NCBI GenBank assembly: GCA_021018815.1
Contig: JAITYX010000041.1
Span: forward strand, 4,898,001-4,962,000
Length of the DNA: 64,000 nt
Direction of reading: 5' to 3'
Source: Talinum fruticosum
Taxonomy: Eukaryota > Streptophyta > Magnoliopsida > Caryophyllales > Talinaceae
The position numbers and the translations under genes were made by a program. Every line of letters begins with the position of its first letter. Positions within the stretch are counted from its first letter, which is position 1. Under the pieces are notes generated by a model that was not told the origin of the DNA, searched no databases, and worked only from the letters and a program-made list of their open reading frames with translations. Positions 44,198 through 56,893 of the stretch are shown one piece after another.

Positions 44198-45193
44198 TAT
44201 ATACTTAAAATTTAGTATTTTGCTGTGGGTTAGACATTTGGTACATCACCATTGGTTCCTTTTGTTTTATCATTTTCCTTTTTTTTATATCATCAAAGCA
44301 TTTTTGTAACACCCACTTTATTACCTATAAATTTTGATTATAGTCATAATTAATATTATATTTTATTAAATTTATATTTTTAAAGGATTATCCTATTATT
44401 TCAACAATTATAAAATTAAAAATTTTTGAAAAAATACTTAATAAAAATAATATCTATTGTATATAATTTATCTGACTGTTCCAAAAAAACCTATAATATA
44501 ATATATCTATTTATTTCAGTATTAAAAATTATAAAAATTAAATAAATTATAATAATTATGATAATTATAGTATTCAAAATTCACCTAAGGTAGATTACTA
44601 ATTTTGATTTCAGTAAAAAAATTAAATTAGCAATTAGTAGGGAAGATTATATTAATTACCTTTAACATTTTTTGCTATTATAATGAATAATTTCTATCAA
44701 AGTTATTACCCGTGTTATGTTTATTGAGTATATTTATTCAATGTTTTATTATTTGTTTTATAAAAGGGTAAAAATTATACCATATGACATTAAAAGAAAT
44801 TATGATTAATCCCCTAGTCAAAAATTGAAGTCTTGAGTATTTGGCTAGTAAAACACTACACGCCATTTTTTTTTAATCAAAAATTTCCTTTATAAGAAGT
44901 AATAAGCTACTACTCAATGAATGATTAATTCCTAATGACGTTGTTCATCTCCATCGTTAACCTAGAAATTTTATAACAATATAGTATCGAGAAGGTAAAG
45001 AAGGTTGGCAAATGTAGGACACTATTTTAAAAAAAAGCAATAGTTGCGTCTTTTATTATTTTAAAATCTCTTTACATACCAACTACTTAAATAAGATTGG
45101 CTAATGTATATAATTTTATAAGAAATACATATTTAATATTTATAAAATATATCAATTACTTAAATAATAGCACGCACGGAATTCGCACTATTA
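44198..45193 (+). mobile_element. Helitron-like element 2, tandem to element 1
   Basis: It starts TATATACTTAAAATTTAGTA and follows element 1 in homology (TTGCTGTGGGTTAGACATTTG, then AAGGTAGATTACTA and TTTGCTA blocks) with a deletion of about 0.4 kb. It ends ATTCGCACTATTAG with a decayed hairpin (GCACGCACGG). It abuts the CTAG of element 1 directly. Confidence 0.55.
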
Positions 45194-46238
45194 GTTTAAT
45201 TAATAAATGGGGTGACTAATAATTTATTTAGGAGTGACTGCTACAAAACTCGCTATTAAATGAACTATTAGTCACCCTTAAATTGAAATGTCACTTTGAA
45301 ACATATTATTAACCCCGTCAAAACTTTTAAAAATTCACTCTTTACAATAACTCTTATATGAGACGATCTCATACAAAAATTTGTAAAATGTTTTGCAGTA
45401 TGGTATTTTTTTAAATTAAAGTTTATTCGGTAAACTTAGCACTAACTACACTTTATGAGAACTTATTTGTTGATCTTCTTCTAATCTTTAACTTATTTAA
45501 TGAGCTTATTCTAAATTTGTCCTTAATTAAATTTATCTAAACTTTTCACTAGAATTTTTGTAAAGAAATAAGAGTTTTCCGATACCAATAATTCCAACTT
45601 CGGGGTGATTCACAAATCAATTTTAAAAAATAGTACCAGTGGCTTCATACTTTTGAGGGTATTTATTTTATAAGAACCATCAATAAATCAAATATATTTT
45701 AACATTATGCTGGGATATTCATGAACCTAAAGGATTTTTAAATACGGTACCAAGTCAGTGACTACACTTCAATTTATGAATTTGATGACGCGGTAATTTA
45801 CTAATTAAATGCAGATGTTATCCTTTCCCCACGCTATCAGCATAGAATATGATGACGTCCCAATAGTTCACTGTCAATAGACCTGGTAAACCAGCCATTC
45901 AGTTGGATTACAAGTCAAGTTAAATTCAGATTGATCATGTTTCAAATCATAGATATTTTGGGTGTGGGTGAAGTGAGTTTTGGCTAGATTCAAGTTGATG
46001 TCAACTTATATTTAGTCAATTAAAGTTTGCAAAAAGAAACAATTCGATAGGAAATTTTGAGTCGGGCTTGAGCTGGTTCAACTCAATTTAGATTCTTATT
46101 TTGTTTGTCAAGTCAGATATTGTTATGGTTGTTCAATTCGAGTTTTGGATCTAGGGTCAATTAATATTTTGCCTAGTTTAACTTTCAAGTCTATAAACCA
46201 TATTTGTTTGAGTGCAACAAAAGAAATCCCAAAAAAAT
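45194..46238. other. Intergenic, no gene seen
   Basis: AT-rich sequence without frames or clear repeats. Confidence 0.5.
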
Positions 46239-48191
46239 TGTTCTCGTAACGGCCCAATCACCATAATCACTAGTTTGATTTTAATAACTAATTATCTGGT
46301 AATTAGCACAAAAAAAAAAGAATTAGAAGCATTACCGCCACCCTAGAACAAAAAGACAAGGCAACTTCCACAAATATAATATAAATATAAAACCGTGAAT
46401 GCCACTTATCGAAATAAAATTCAAAAATATTTAAGACACTAAGCTTATGCAACATAAACAAGTCAAGTTTAACAATACCATCACAATTACAACTTATTTA
46501 ACCATAAAATAGACGATTCCAAACACACGTTCTCAACTAGTGTCTTGTCATCCTTAGCTTTAGCTTTACCTAAAACAAAATAAGAACAATATTTTGAAAA
46601 GTGAGCCGAACCTCAATGCATTCATCCATGAGGAGTAAAATGAGAATTACAAAAATTATTAATGAGTGCGCACATTTTAATTCATTTATAAATAAGATAG
46701 GTAGAAAATAATAAAACAGTTGTTATCTTATTATTTGAGTGAAACCCTTATGATCATCATTTTCCCTACATATGCACATACTTACACCGATCGAAAAGTT
46801 CAGCTTAATAATGGCCAAATGTAAATGATATGATCATGATATGATATTATTAATAAAGTTCGGGCTCACATTATTATGTGATAAATATTATTTGAAATAG
46901 TTCTTTTTATATTAAGAAAATAATTTTGATAATTAAATATATAAACATGTGAATTTTTATAAGGCACAAGCAATAAACGTACCTCAAGTAGCTTGGTTGT
47001 ATTCTCGCCTTTGATCCAAAGGATTAGTGACCTAGATGATTGACGTCGTGGGTGTACTGAGCCGAGCTGGCTCGCGAGCCCTCGCAAGCCGGCTCGTATA
47101 AAAGCTTGACAAGCCGAGCTTGTGACGAGCCCGAGTCGAGCCGAGCCGAGTTCGAGCTTGCAATGTTGGAGCTCGTAGGCTTGCCGAGCCTACACGAGCC
47201 CATTACAAACGAGCCGAACGAACGAACGAGTTGAACGAGCCGAGCAAACGAGCCGAACGAGCCTACCAAACGAGCCTAAACAAGCTCGGCTCGTCGAGCT
47301 TACACAAGCTAATTACAAATGAACCTAAACAAATTGCAACAAATGAGCTAAAATTTGTGGAGATTATTATGTGAAGAACTTTTTTTTTATCGGTGATCTA
47401 GCAATTAATTTATATTTTTTAATTTAGCATAATTATTTTGATTTATATTTCTTAAGTAAAGCATTTGGTTATACCTAAAGAGTTCATATTGCCAATGTCT
47501 AATGAAGGATCGACGTGCCCACTTTGATAACATTTTGTTATATTGGAAATGTGGAACAAAGAGCCTTTTTTTTTTAGTGAATGATAGATGTTTTTGTTAC
47601 AAGGATTTAAATTAAAATTCAGGATTTTTAGTAATTTGTATTTCATTATCAAAGCGTCAAATGTTTTATTTATGTTTTATACTATTTTTTTAAATGTTAT
47701 ATTGTGATTGTTGAGAAAAAGAGTCTCAAGTAAATTTAAGTTTATGTTTTTATAGTAAGTATATATAAAGGATGACTTTGAACCTAAAAATAGGAGTTTA
47801 ATAGAAACTTTTGACGAGCCGAGCTTGGGCTCGAGCTTTGGCGAGCCGAGCTCGAGCTTGATTGTGCCGAGCTCGGCGAGCCACGAGCCGAGCTCGAGCT
47901 ACAAATGATACTTACGAGCCGAGTTTCGAGCCCGGCAGGTTCGGGCTCGGCTCGGCTCGAATACACCCCTAATTGACGTCGAATGACTCGTATACTAGTT
48001 TTAGAAGAGAAATATTTTATTAATAGGAATAAACATCCAGAGTAAGCTAGGTCTAGGACAATAAGTTAATAGTAAATACGAGAAAGGAAACTTTTTTATT
48101 TAACCGATATAAATAACAGCTTTTACTAAAAATAAGAAAATGACGCCAACAAAACAAGTCATAGAGATGATTTTCCAAACTTACTAGAGGT
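46239..48191 (+). repeat. Family-2 LTR-like copy, interrupted by a hAT element
   Basis: 46239-47047 matches the first ~0.9 kb of the element at 51540-54486: CGTAACGGCCCAATCACC versus TGTACGCCCCGATTACC, GCATTACCGCCACCCTAG versus GCGTTACCGCTGCCCTAA, and CACAAGCAATAAACGTACCT versus TACAAGCAATGAACGTACCT. It is split by 47048-47972 and is followed at 48192 by the second Ty3 element. The rest may lie beyond the window. Confidence 0.55.
47048..47972. mobile_element. hAT-type non-autonomous element, 925 bp, perfect 8-bp duplication
   Basis: The target duplication TTGACGTC is at 47040-47047 and 47973-47980. The left end GTGGGTGTACTGAGCCGAGC and the right end (reverse complement TTAGGGGTGTATTCGAGCCG) are the terminal repeats. 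Both subterminal parts are dense in GAGCCGAGC/GCTCGGCTC, and the centre (47330-47790) is AT-rich and non-coding. Eight-bp duplications and this terminal form are typical of hAT elements. Confidence 0.88.
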
Positions 48192-49546
48192 TGTAGACAC
48201 CTAAAAATATCGTCCTTTTTCTATTTATTTATTTTATTTGTTTTTTGTTAACCCGGTGATTAAAATCCAACCTCATTTGTATGCTCGAGTTAAGATCGGA
48301 CTAAAGTAGAGTGATAAAACATATTTTAGCCCACAAAAAACTAAGAAATGTCAAGAAACCCAAAATACATCTCCCCGGGCTCGACACGCTTTTGAGACCA
48401 CAAAAAAGTCACCAAGGGACCAACGCCGGTCTCGGACTCTCCCGAACGACGTTACTTTAGGTCGGTTCAACTTCCCGGACTCTCCTCTATCTAGTTCTGA
48501 AATTCTCGTTTCGTCTTATCCTTTTGGATGACGATTTTGGAGCTATGTTTAAGGTTTCCTAAACTCTCAACTTCCCCATAAATAGGAGGGTTCCCCACCC
48601 TCATTTGACACACCGTCACACACTAATTCGGATGGGAAAACCCCCAATTGTTGAATTCTCTCACTCTCACTTCTCTCCATTCTACTCTCTCCACAAACAC
48701 TCTAAAACTCCTTCTCTAAACCACTCACAAAAAGCCTTCTTTTGGCTCTTTCGCTTGCCATCGCCCTACTATCACTATGTCGAAATCCGATCGTGATTCA
48801 AGCCTAACAGGTGGGTCTACCCGAGGGTGTCATTCCACCATCTAGAAGTTTTTCTTAATTTTAGTTTTTTATTTTCTTTCCATGTTGTGGATTGAAGATG
48901 TAATTGCTTTACTTTCCACCCCGTCTGCTATAATTTTCTTTATCACTTTCTTTTATCGCTTTTCTTTATTCGTTTCTTTATTGCTTTCTTTATTACTTTT
49001 TAAAACCTTTTCTAATTTTGAATATTTGTACCAAATTTAGAAAAGTGTTTTTTTAAATTTTTGTTAGTTTTTATTTTCAAAACTAATTGGCGACTCCCTT
49101 TTCAATCTTCTTATTTTAAAATTGCATCTCGGTTTTCTTAAATGGAAATTGGTAAAAATTGATAAGTAACCGACAACCTAAAGCCATCCGGCCAAGAGTG
49201 CCTCGACATTCTGGGCCAAACGGCCAACGCTGGACGGCGGCATACGCGGGCCACCCCGGGCCCTTTAGCTCTCGTTCGGGTAGAGCACTTGGCCTAGGTA
49301 GTTTAACCGCTTGGTCTAGTAGCTTTGCGGCCGTATTTCGTTTTTTCCTTTTTGTCTAATGAATCATCTCGAGACTTCTAAAATCGATTCCGAAAATAAA
49401 ATAATTTGTGAAAATCGTCAATCAAACCCTTCTTAAATCTCTCTTTCAAAAGTCTTTCCTTCGCTTGATAAGCACACCTTGCGTGAAGCCGACATTTGTG
49501 AGGAAACTTGATCCATTTCCTACAGGGACAGGTCGTGAATCCTATA
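48192..49546 (+). repeat. 5' LTR of the second Ty3 element (Tat/Ogre-like), plus strand
   Basis: Starts TGTAGACACCTAAAAAT and ends GAATCCTATA, then one G and the primer site TGGCGACTCCATTGGGGA. It is 1355 bp, shorter than T1 but with the same termini and related blocks. A TATA-like CCCCATAAATAGGAGG lies at about 48575. The element continues, broken by two LINEs, past the window end. Confidence 0.8.
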
Positions 49547-49547
49547 G

Positions 49548-49565
49548 TGGCGACTCCATTGGGGA
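49548..49565 (+). other. Primer-binding site of the second Ty3 element
   Basis: TGGCGACTCCATTGGGGA sits one base after the LTR and matches the minus-strand element's site (19885-19902) in 15 of 18 positions. Confidence 0.7.
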
Positions 49566-50142
49566 CACTTTTTAAGAGGGTGAGATTCGAAAGTTGAAAT
49601 TGTGAGTCTTTATTGTGTTTACATTAAGCATTTTGCATTCTTTTAGGCGGCCTTGAGATGTTTTTGGACCTATAAACTTTAACCCTTATGAACCTTTTTT
49701 AGAGAGGTTGAATCATTATCTTGGTAGGTCCACTTGACTTAACACCGAGGTGTGATTACTCTCTACTCATAACAAACTCTCTTAATCCCTAATTGAGAAA
49801 GCACTAAATAATTCAGGTCCCACTATGCATCCCATATGGGACAAAATTTTCATACTTGAGCTACCAAGTTTATCCTACCTAAAATTACCTTGTGACCCAT
49901 AAAATCTTGACAGTCTAGGTTGTACCATTTTTCATTTATATGCTTGAATGAGTGTGAATGCTTTTAGTATTTAACCCTTTTTTATGAGCCTTTATATTAG
50001 TATATTAGGCAGTTTTGGATCACTAAATACTTGCATGGCTACAAAGGATAAAATAAAATAATGATCTTTTTGAGTCAGTCCATTTTTTGTGCATTTTAGC
50101 CAAAATCAAATTTTCCTCCCTTTTTCTTTTCTTTTTTTTATG
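49566..50142 (+). mobile_element. Second Ty3 element, leader part 1
   Basis: Matches the reverse complement of 19330-19880 in order: AAGAGGGTGA near the primer site, GCTTGAATGAGTGTG, CTTGCATGG and TTTAGCCAAAA. It stops near 50142 at LINE-1 and resumes near 60141. Confidence 0.7.
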
Positions 50143-50148
50143 AAAAGG

Positions 50149-50153
<5 letters not shown>

Positions 50154-50199
<46 letters not shown>
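50154..50199. repeat. (TG)n microsatellite
   Basis: About 23 TG units at the 3' end of LINE-1 (CA on the LINE sense strand). Confidence 0.95.
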
Positions 50200-50202
<3 letters not shown>

Positions 50203-51539
50203 TCCCCATCTTCTAGGAAGGGTTGTTTTCACAAGCATCTTAGACAAGAAAAAATGAAAATTATGAGCTTAATTCACCAATTCATTTTCCGTCCCGAAAG
50301 GACATCTTCTTGCTCGAGGTTTGATATTCTAATTTTAATATCATGTTTGATATTCCTACACAACCCCTTTACTGAATAATCTTTACCATGGAAAATCCTC
50401 TTCCCCCATTTAATCCAAATATAGTATATACATGCTTAAAAATTGCTCCGGCCACTTATTTTCTCACAACAAACCCCATCTTCTAGGAAAGGTTGCTTCA
50501 CAAACACCTCCTAACTATATGAGCATTGAAAGAAAGTGTGAGTTGTCTTTAGTTGTATAGGATTTATCGGATATTTATAGCCCTATTTTATGTAGTCTTT
50601 CTCTTGTCAACAGCCTATCCAACATCAGCAACCACACAATGAACCTATGTTTGGGGATAGTTACTTGGACTCCAAACAAGTCTCCAAAAGTTTACAAGTG
50701 GTTTAGCTTCTCTTATCCAGTTGTATCCCGAGATAATGTTGTACTTCCCATCATGGGTTTACATCCATTTCATTCCAATATATCTACCCCTGAACTATCG
50801 CTTTAATTTATTCAGTTTCCTCCGAGTACCAGCAATGCCACTGTGGCTGATGTGTATTCTCGTAAATCTCCGCCTTTTAGATAAATCTCCGCCTTTTAGA
50901 TAAATCTCATTTATCCATTCAACCCACAATGTGTTAACCTTTGATGTCACTGCCCACACTAGTTTACTAATTACATCCATGTTTCATACTTTACTGCATC
51001 TAATAGCAATAATCCCTTCTTCTTTGGACAAAAAGTCCTTCCCAGGCTACCAAAGTAATACGAGTTATTTCCCCATCACCGTAGAAAAAAATCTACATAC
51101 TTGTTCAATTTGTTTAAGTACAAGCACTAGGTAGGAAAAACATAGAGCTCTAATATGATAGTGTGGATAACATTAAAGAGTTAATGATTTGACACTTTGC
51201 AGCATGAGAGAAATGTCTTGTATTAATGCTATGCAATATACCTTTTACCTTCTAAACTATTTTTGGAAATAAGCTATACTCCGTTGACTTGGTGATAGTG
51301 ACATTCCCATATACTTAATAAGGAAATTTCCAATTCCAAAACCTGTTCTTTGTTCAATGTATTCCCTGGTAGCTTGATTTATGCCATTCACATACAATAA
51401 GAAAATTTCCAATTCCAAAACCTTTTCTTTGTTCAATGGATTCCCTTGTAACCTCGATTTATGCTATTCATAAACAATTGGGACCTTACATTGTTTGCTA
51501 TCAGGCCTATCAACTAGGAGAAATGCTCCATTAGGAGCT
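50200..51539 (-). pseudogene. LINE-1 ORF2 C-terminal part
   Basis: Readable pieces are TGFGIGNFLIKYMGMSLSPS (about 51330-51270), the region after the catalytic centre of plant LINE reverse transcriptases, and LVWAVTSKVNTLWVEWINEI (about 50960-50900). An 83-bp tandem duplication (from about 51309) and a 19-bp one (TAAATCTCCGCCTTTTAGA at about 50863-50900) add to the damage. CCCTTCCTAGAAG near 50215 also occurs at the 3' end of LINE-2 (about 63105). Confidence 0.7.
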
Positions 51540-52816
51540 TGTACGCCCCGATTACCATTACTTAATAATTCCCTAATTCGAGAATATTAGGTAAGGTCGC
51601 AGCGGAAGTTAACGATCGAAGGCGTTACCGCTGCCCTAACAAAAGGACAAGGCTGAATTAAAATACCAGGTGTCTATTAGTTTTGCTTCGAGTAAGTCGT
51701 GGAAACATTAAATGCTACGTCGCAGGGTGTCATGCCGACTACTTAAGTAAACCAATCCCAAAGTACGGTTCGCTACATATTTACGAGATATTAGAGGCTA
51801 ATACAACGATCCGCGATAGGAAATACGCAAAAATTAATTATATCCCAAGTTCAAACCCAAAATTAGCGAGGATGAGAATCATTGTGAGCATCTAACCATC
51901 ACAAAACAATGACAATGAAGTATCCAGCTAAGTCTTGCTCCCGTTAGGCTTCTTAGGTGAAGGGTCATGTTCACGGATGCTTTTCCTAAAAACAAAAACA
52001 TCAAAATAATTCGAAGAATGAGTCGAAACTCGATACGAACATTCCTGCGCTAGATCAAATAATTTTGAAACACATTGATTGAGCGCGCACATTTCAATTC
52101 ATTTTGGTTTGAAATTAGGGGAGAGTAAAACTTGCTTGCTGGTTATTATCCGAAAGTGGAACCCCTTGATAATTGATACGATCTTTGAATAGGTGCACAC
52201 CCCCGGCCGACCGAGAACCCGAGTTGACGCCGCGCGGTGAAATTGGAGGGCATAAGCCCCGATAATTGATAATTGGGCGGGGACCACTTAATTAGGTGGC
52301 AAAACTTGACTTGCAAATGATTCATTATTAGTTATTTATGTAAGAAATGTTGAGATTTGATGAAATATGTGAATTTTCGAAGGGTACAAGCAATGAACGT
52401 ACCTAAACCGAGAATGTTTGTTTCTCCCCTTTAATAAAATTTAAGTTACCAGCTAGTCGGCAAATGTAAGTGGCCCGAATTCGTTTCAAATAGATTTTTG
52501 TTGTTAATAATGCTTCTCTAGAGTTTCCATAATCGAATTCATATAATCGTTGGCAATTTGGTTCATTTTCTTTATTTATTAAGTAATCGATTGAACTAAG
52601 ATTTTTATTACTCAACTCCATTGCGCTAATTCCGTTTAGATCTTAATTATGCACATGCTCGTTAAAGTAGTCGATTAGGCCAAGCAATGATATTCACACG
52701 ATGTAATGCGTTATGGATTCAAATCAAGAAAAATGAAAATACATATATACATATATACATGTATATATATATATATATTTATGCATATATACAAGTACTT
52801 AAACATTTCGTAGTTA

Positions 52817-52881
<65 letters not shown>

Positions 52882-54486
52882 GTTATTATTAATTACAACT
52901 AATTTGATTAGTTTACTCATTTTAGCGCTATTTTCAATCCTTATAGCTAGCTCAACTCTCATTTCGACATATTCAAGCGCCATGATTAAATAATTACACT
53001 AACCCATCAAATGTCCTTCCCATAGGTAAATTCCATAATTTACTTAATTGCTCAAAATTCATATGTATACGACCTTAAGGTTATGAGCATTCTTTTCAAC
53101 AAAATCCCATTCACAATGAAATTAGGTATACCAAGTGTTCAAATTTCCCACATGCCTCCTACACAATCGATATCCAACTTCAATCTCCTTGCATATTTTT
53201 CTCTTCCTTTATGTTCAATTCTAGCTAATTACAAAATGTAACTAACCCATCAAATTGCTCAACATTCACGCCAATTTACTTCCCGATTCAATTCACTCAG
53301 TCAAAATTTTACAAGAGAGATTATATTCATTCATCTTCGTCTCGTTCAATATAACCATTTCCATTAAAATCCACCAAATTACTCAATCATATAATAAAAC
53401 ATCCCTAATCTTATTCACTAAATTATAATTTCCCAAAAGAAACCACAATCGTTCATGTTCATACACAATCAATCCATCAAAATGCCACAACTCAATCATC
53501 CACACCAATTCCAATTTCTCAAAATCGATCTTAAAATTCACTCAACAACATACTTCTAATTCATATACTTCAATTTGCAATTACAATTGCTTAAATAAAT
53601 TAGAAACTTGATAATTTAGGGTTTAGCGTTTTACCTTCAAATTTGAAGAGGGAAGTCAAAGAGGACGAGCAGGGCTGGTGGTGTGCGGCGGCTGCACCGG
53701 CGACCACCGGCGTGGTCGGCGACTAACTCCGGTGGCTGCTGCGGCTGGGGTTGGCTGCTAGGTGGCCGCGGCGAGTAACCGGGACGCAGGGAGCAGACGC
53801 GGTAAGAGAGAGAGAAAGGTAGCGAACGCGACAGAGAGAAAAAGGGAGGGAGAGAGAAGGCCGGCGCAGGTCCTCTCGCCCGCGTCGGTCACGCTCGGTG
53901 GTCGGAGGAGGGCGTCCACGAGAAGGGAGGGGCAGGGGAACGACGGGAGGGGCAGAGGAGCGGAAAGGCAGTGATGAAGGAAATTGATGCCCGGAATCTC
54001 CCGATTACATTTATCTCCAAATTTTCCTCTCTTTCTTTTTTTTTATACAAATTCCAGATAATTCAATTTCTGGATTTTTCTTTGGAAAAATCTGGTTAAT
54101 TTATTTTTATTATTTTTGTTTTATTTTTATGTTTATTTTTATATATTTACTTATTTATTTATTATTTTTGTTACTTTTTAAATTTTATTTTATTTTACAG
54201 ATGACATTTACAAATTATAAATTTAATTGTTCGCTTGAAATATAATATTAGCGACCTTGTAATTGTATACCATCTCATGTAAATTTCAAAATTTACATAT
54301 GCGTAATTTATAATCATTATTATGAGATTTTTATTAGGGCCACTTCTTCGTCTTAGCTGCATAACACATATATAAAAATAATTTAAATAGAAAATATCGA
54401 ATTGAAGTGCACGCGCTCGATCATATAAATCTTGTAATTAATGAATTAATTAAACAAACAATGTGGTTTAGGGTCGGGTTGTTACA
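51540..54486. repeat. Family-2 solo-LTR-like element, 2.95 kb, duplication GAGCT
   Basis: Starts TGTACGCCCCGATTACC and ends GGGTCGGGTTGTTACA. The 5-bp duplication GAGCT is at 51535-51539 and 54487-54491. TG...CA ends and a 5-bp duplication fit an LTR left by recombination. No coding domain is found. It holds an (ATT)n run and a GC-rich block (53650-53980) with a spurious Arg/Gly-rich frame. A composite of two LTRs with a short internal part cannot be excluded. Confidence 0.7.
52815..52890. repeat. (ATT)n microsatellite
   Basis: About 25 ATT units; produces false poly-Ile and poly-Asn frames on the two strands. Confidence 0.95.
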
Positions 54487-54941
54487 GAGCTGAATAGAAA
54501 AACTAACACAACTGGTAATCTAGTTCACAAAAGTTGGGCATATTTTGTAGGCAATCAGTATTTGAGGCAAGCGGCTCCATGATACGGAGCTATATGCCTT
54601 ATGTAAATCCACTTTCATTAAGCACCTTGGAGATGCATTCTTCCTTTTATGTAGTTGTATAATATCCTGACCGATTAAAACATTCTCAATAATGTTTTTG
54701 CCAGCCACAAAAGCCCCTTGATTCTTATTTACCAGGGTTGGCAAAATCACAAGTAACTCTATTACATAGCATTTTAGTAATGCATTTATACAACACATTA
54801 CAACAACCTATAGGCCTGAACCCAAGCAACCTTGGTAGGATTACTAACATTTGGGATAAGGGTGAGGATGGTGTTATTTAGATGCTCAAACATTTGATTT
54901 AAAAAATCCAAGTATAGTAGCAATGATCTCTGTCAAATAAT
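54487..54941 (-). pseudogene. LINE-1 reverse transcriptase, middle part
   Basis: The frame 54798-54520 reads VNKNQGAFVAGKNIIENVLI and LMKVDLHKAYSSVSWSRL. These are reverse-transcriptase blocks of plant LINEs (QGAFV.GR.I..N; K.DL.KAYD.V.W). KAYSS replaces the usual KAYDS, so the first catalytic Asp position is altered. It is bordered by LTR insertions on both sides. Confidence 0.8.
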
Positions 54942-56893
54942 TATAGAAACCACGACTGTTCCCTCGTGAGGGAACCGGATTAAGACTAAGCTTCCCCATG
55001 AATGTTGACTCTCTTTGGTTTTTGAAGATTCTTTTTGAAAGTTAAGTTTTTGAAAATGGATTTGGAAAGTGAGGGTATGTCTCTTATTGAGATTTTCGAT
55101 TTTCGTAATTTAATTTAAAACGATTTTAAGCAAAGTAGTGATTACGATTTTTATTAATCATTTATTTTAGAAATTAATTTTAGAAATCTTGGGATATTAT
55201 TTCATAATTTAGGAAAATAAAAAAGTTCAGATCTACTTTCTACCGTAAGGCTTTTTGGCCAAAAGGTGAATAACACCAGCTTGGACCAAGAACCCGGACA
55301 CCGGCGGGCACCGACGAGAGCCGCGCCGACTGGTGTCCGGTACCAGCCATAGGCCGAGACTAAGGGATCAATCTCAGTCGATGTCCTTGGATGTCAGAAA
55401 ATTAATTTGTTTAGTCCATTTTTAAACTAGAAATACCGAGATGCAATTTAGGAGAAATAAAATAGGAAAATGGGAGTCGCCATTCAATTTTAAAAATAAA
55501 AACTAACAAAAACAAATAAAATACTCTTCCAATCTTAGTACAGAAAAACTAATCTTAAAAGAAGTTTAAAAAATGACTCCATCGTTCTAGAACCGCGAAT
55601 TCGGTGTTCGAGGGTAAAGGTACGAAATGAAGAGATAAGCTCTCCATTTCACCCGTCAACCAACGACCTTTACTAGTTTGAATTGTGAGTTAAAAAATGT
55701 GTTTGAATAGTCAAGCACAACATGTGAATATATAAAATTAAATTAATTAAAACATGCTAAGAAAGCGATAAATAGCATATAGGATAGTAGTAAAAGAAAT
55801 CAATAAAGGAAAGCGAAAAGAAAGTAAGAAATTAAAAGTTATAGTGGGCGGGGAGGAATTAAAAATGATTGCGTCTTGATTTACAATACGGAAAACAATA
55901 AAAAGCATAAATTAAATTAACCGTAATTGGGATTGAGAATGAAATGCGCGCCCTTAGGTTGTCCCACTCGCCGATATTGAATTACAAACCGAATCTCAAA
56001 GCGTGACGGTGGATGAACAAGATTGAAATAGGCTATTTGTTGAATTTGTGGAGGTAGATTAGTGTAGGAGAATGATGAGATGCTTGGTGAAGTAATAGTT
56101 ACCCGAAAAAGAGTCTAGAGATCGAATACCGATACTACATTCAGTAGCTTTTAGTTAAATTTCAATAATGTGTGGCATAGGAATAATCATTGGTAGAATG
56201 AGGGGTTAGGCCCTCTATTTATAGAGACAAATTAGGTCACAAAAATGACCTAAGAAATAGCAAACAACTATCAACAACAACTAAACCGAGCCCGGTTTAC
56301 GGTGGGGATCAAGGGAAAAACCAGACAAAGTCCTGTTGAACCAAAAATCCCTTAGAGAGGGACGAGATGTGCGACGCCGGTCTCCAACAATGTTGTACAA
56401 GCATTTCGGGGTTCCGTGCTTCGGTTGGACGTTTGGACCAAAAGCAATGTTTTGGCAAGAAAATGCTGAAAATGAGGCGCCGATCAAAATGGTGTCGTTC
56501 GCTCGGGTTTCATGCCTCTGTTGATTGCTGAGTGAAAAATTGAAACGCTGCATTTTTTCCCAATACAGAGGTGACCGGCGCCGACCTTAGCAAGTTTCCA
56601 AAAATCAAAACTTTTCATTTTTGGCAGTGTTTCTATTTTTGGTGTGGGTTTGGGTTTCTGGTTGGGAGCCCGACTCGGGCTTGGTCCGGCCAAAAGGAAA
56701 TGGGGTTATGGGCCATCCTAAAGAAAAGAAAGTTGATTTTTGTGGTGCTAAGGGGTTCTTTGTGGTTTACTTGCTTCCGTCAAGCCAATCGGACTCCGAC
56801 TGCGATCCAAATCCGCAAACAGGACTGATATTTCATCACCGAGGTAACAAATAAAATAAATATAAAAAGAGATGACACGTTTAGGTGTCTATA
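54942..56893 (-). repeat. T1 solo LTR, 1952 bp, duplication ATAAT
   Basis: Plus-strand ends are TATAGAAACCACGAC and GGTGTCTATA, with perfect 5-bp duplications ATAAT at 54937-54941 and 56894-56898. The whole LTR is present without internal sequence, so this is a recombination product. It is the reference length for T1 in this window and lies inside LINE-1. Confidence 0.9.

Noticed and set aside
50023..50379. ORFs with Thr-His or Val-Cys repeats
   Set aside because: They are translations of the (TG)n microsatellite at the end of LINE-1.
52687..52983. ORFs with poly-Ile and poly-Asn on the two strands
   Set aside because: They are translations of the (ATT)n microsatellite.
53762..53974. 70-codon Arg/Gly/Glu-rich ORF
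   Set aside because: It comes from GC- and GA-rich sequence inside the family-2 LTR-like element. No domain and no homolog in the other family-2 copy here.
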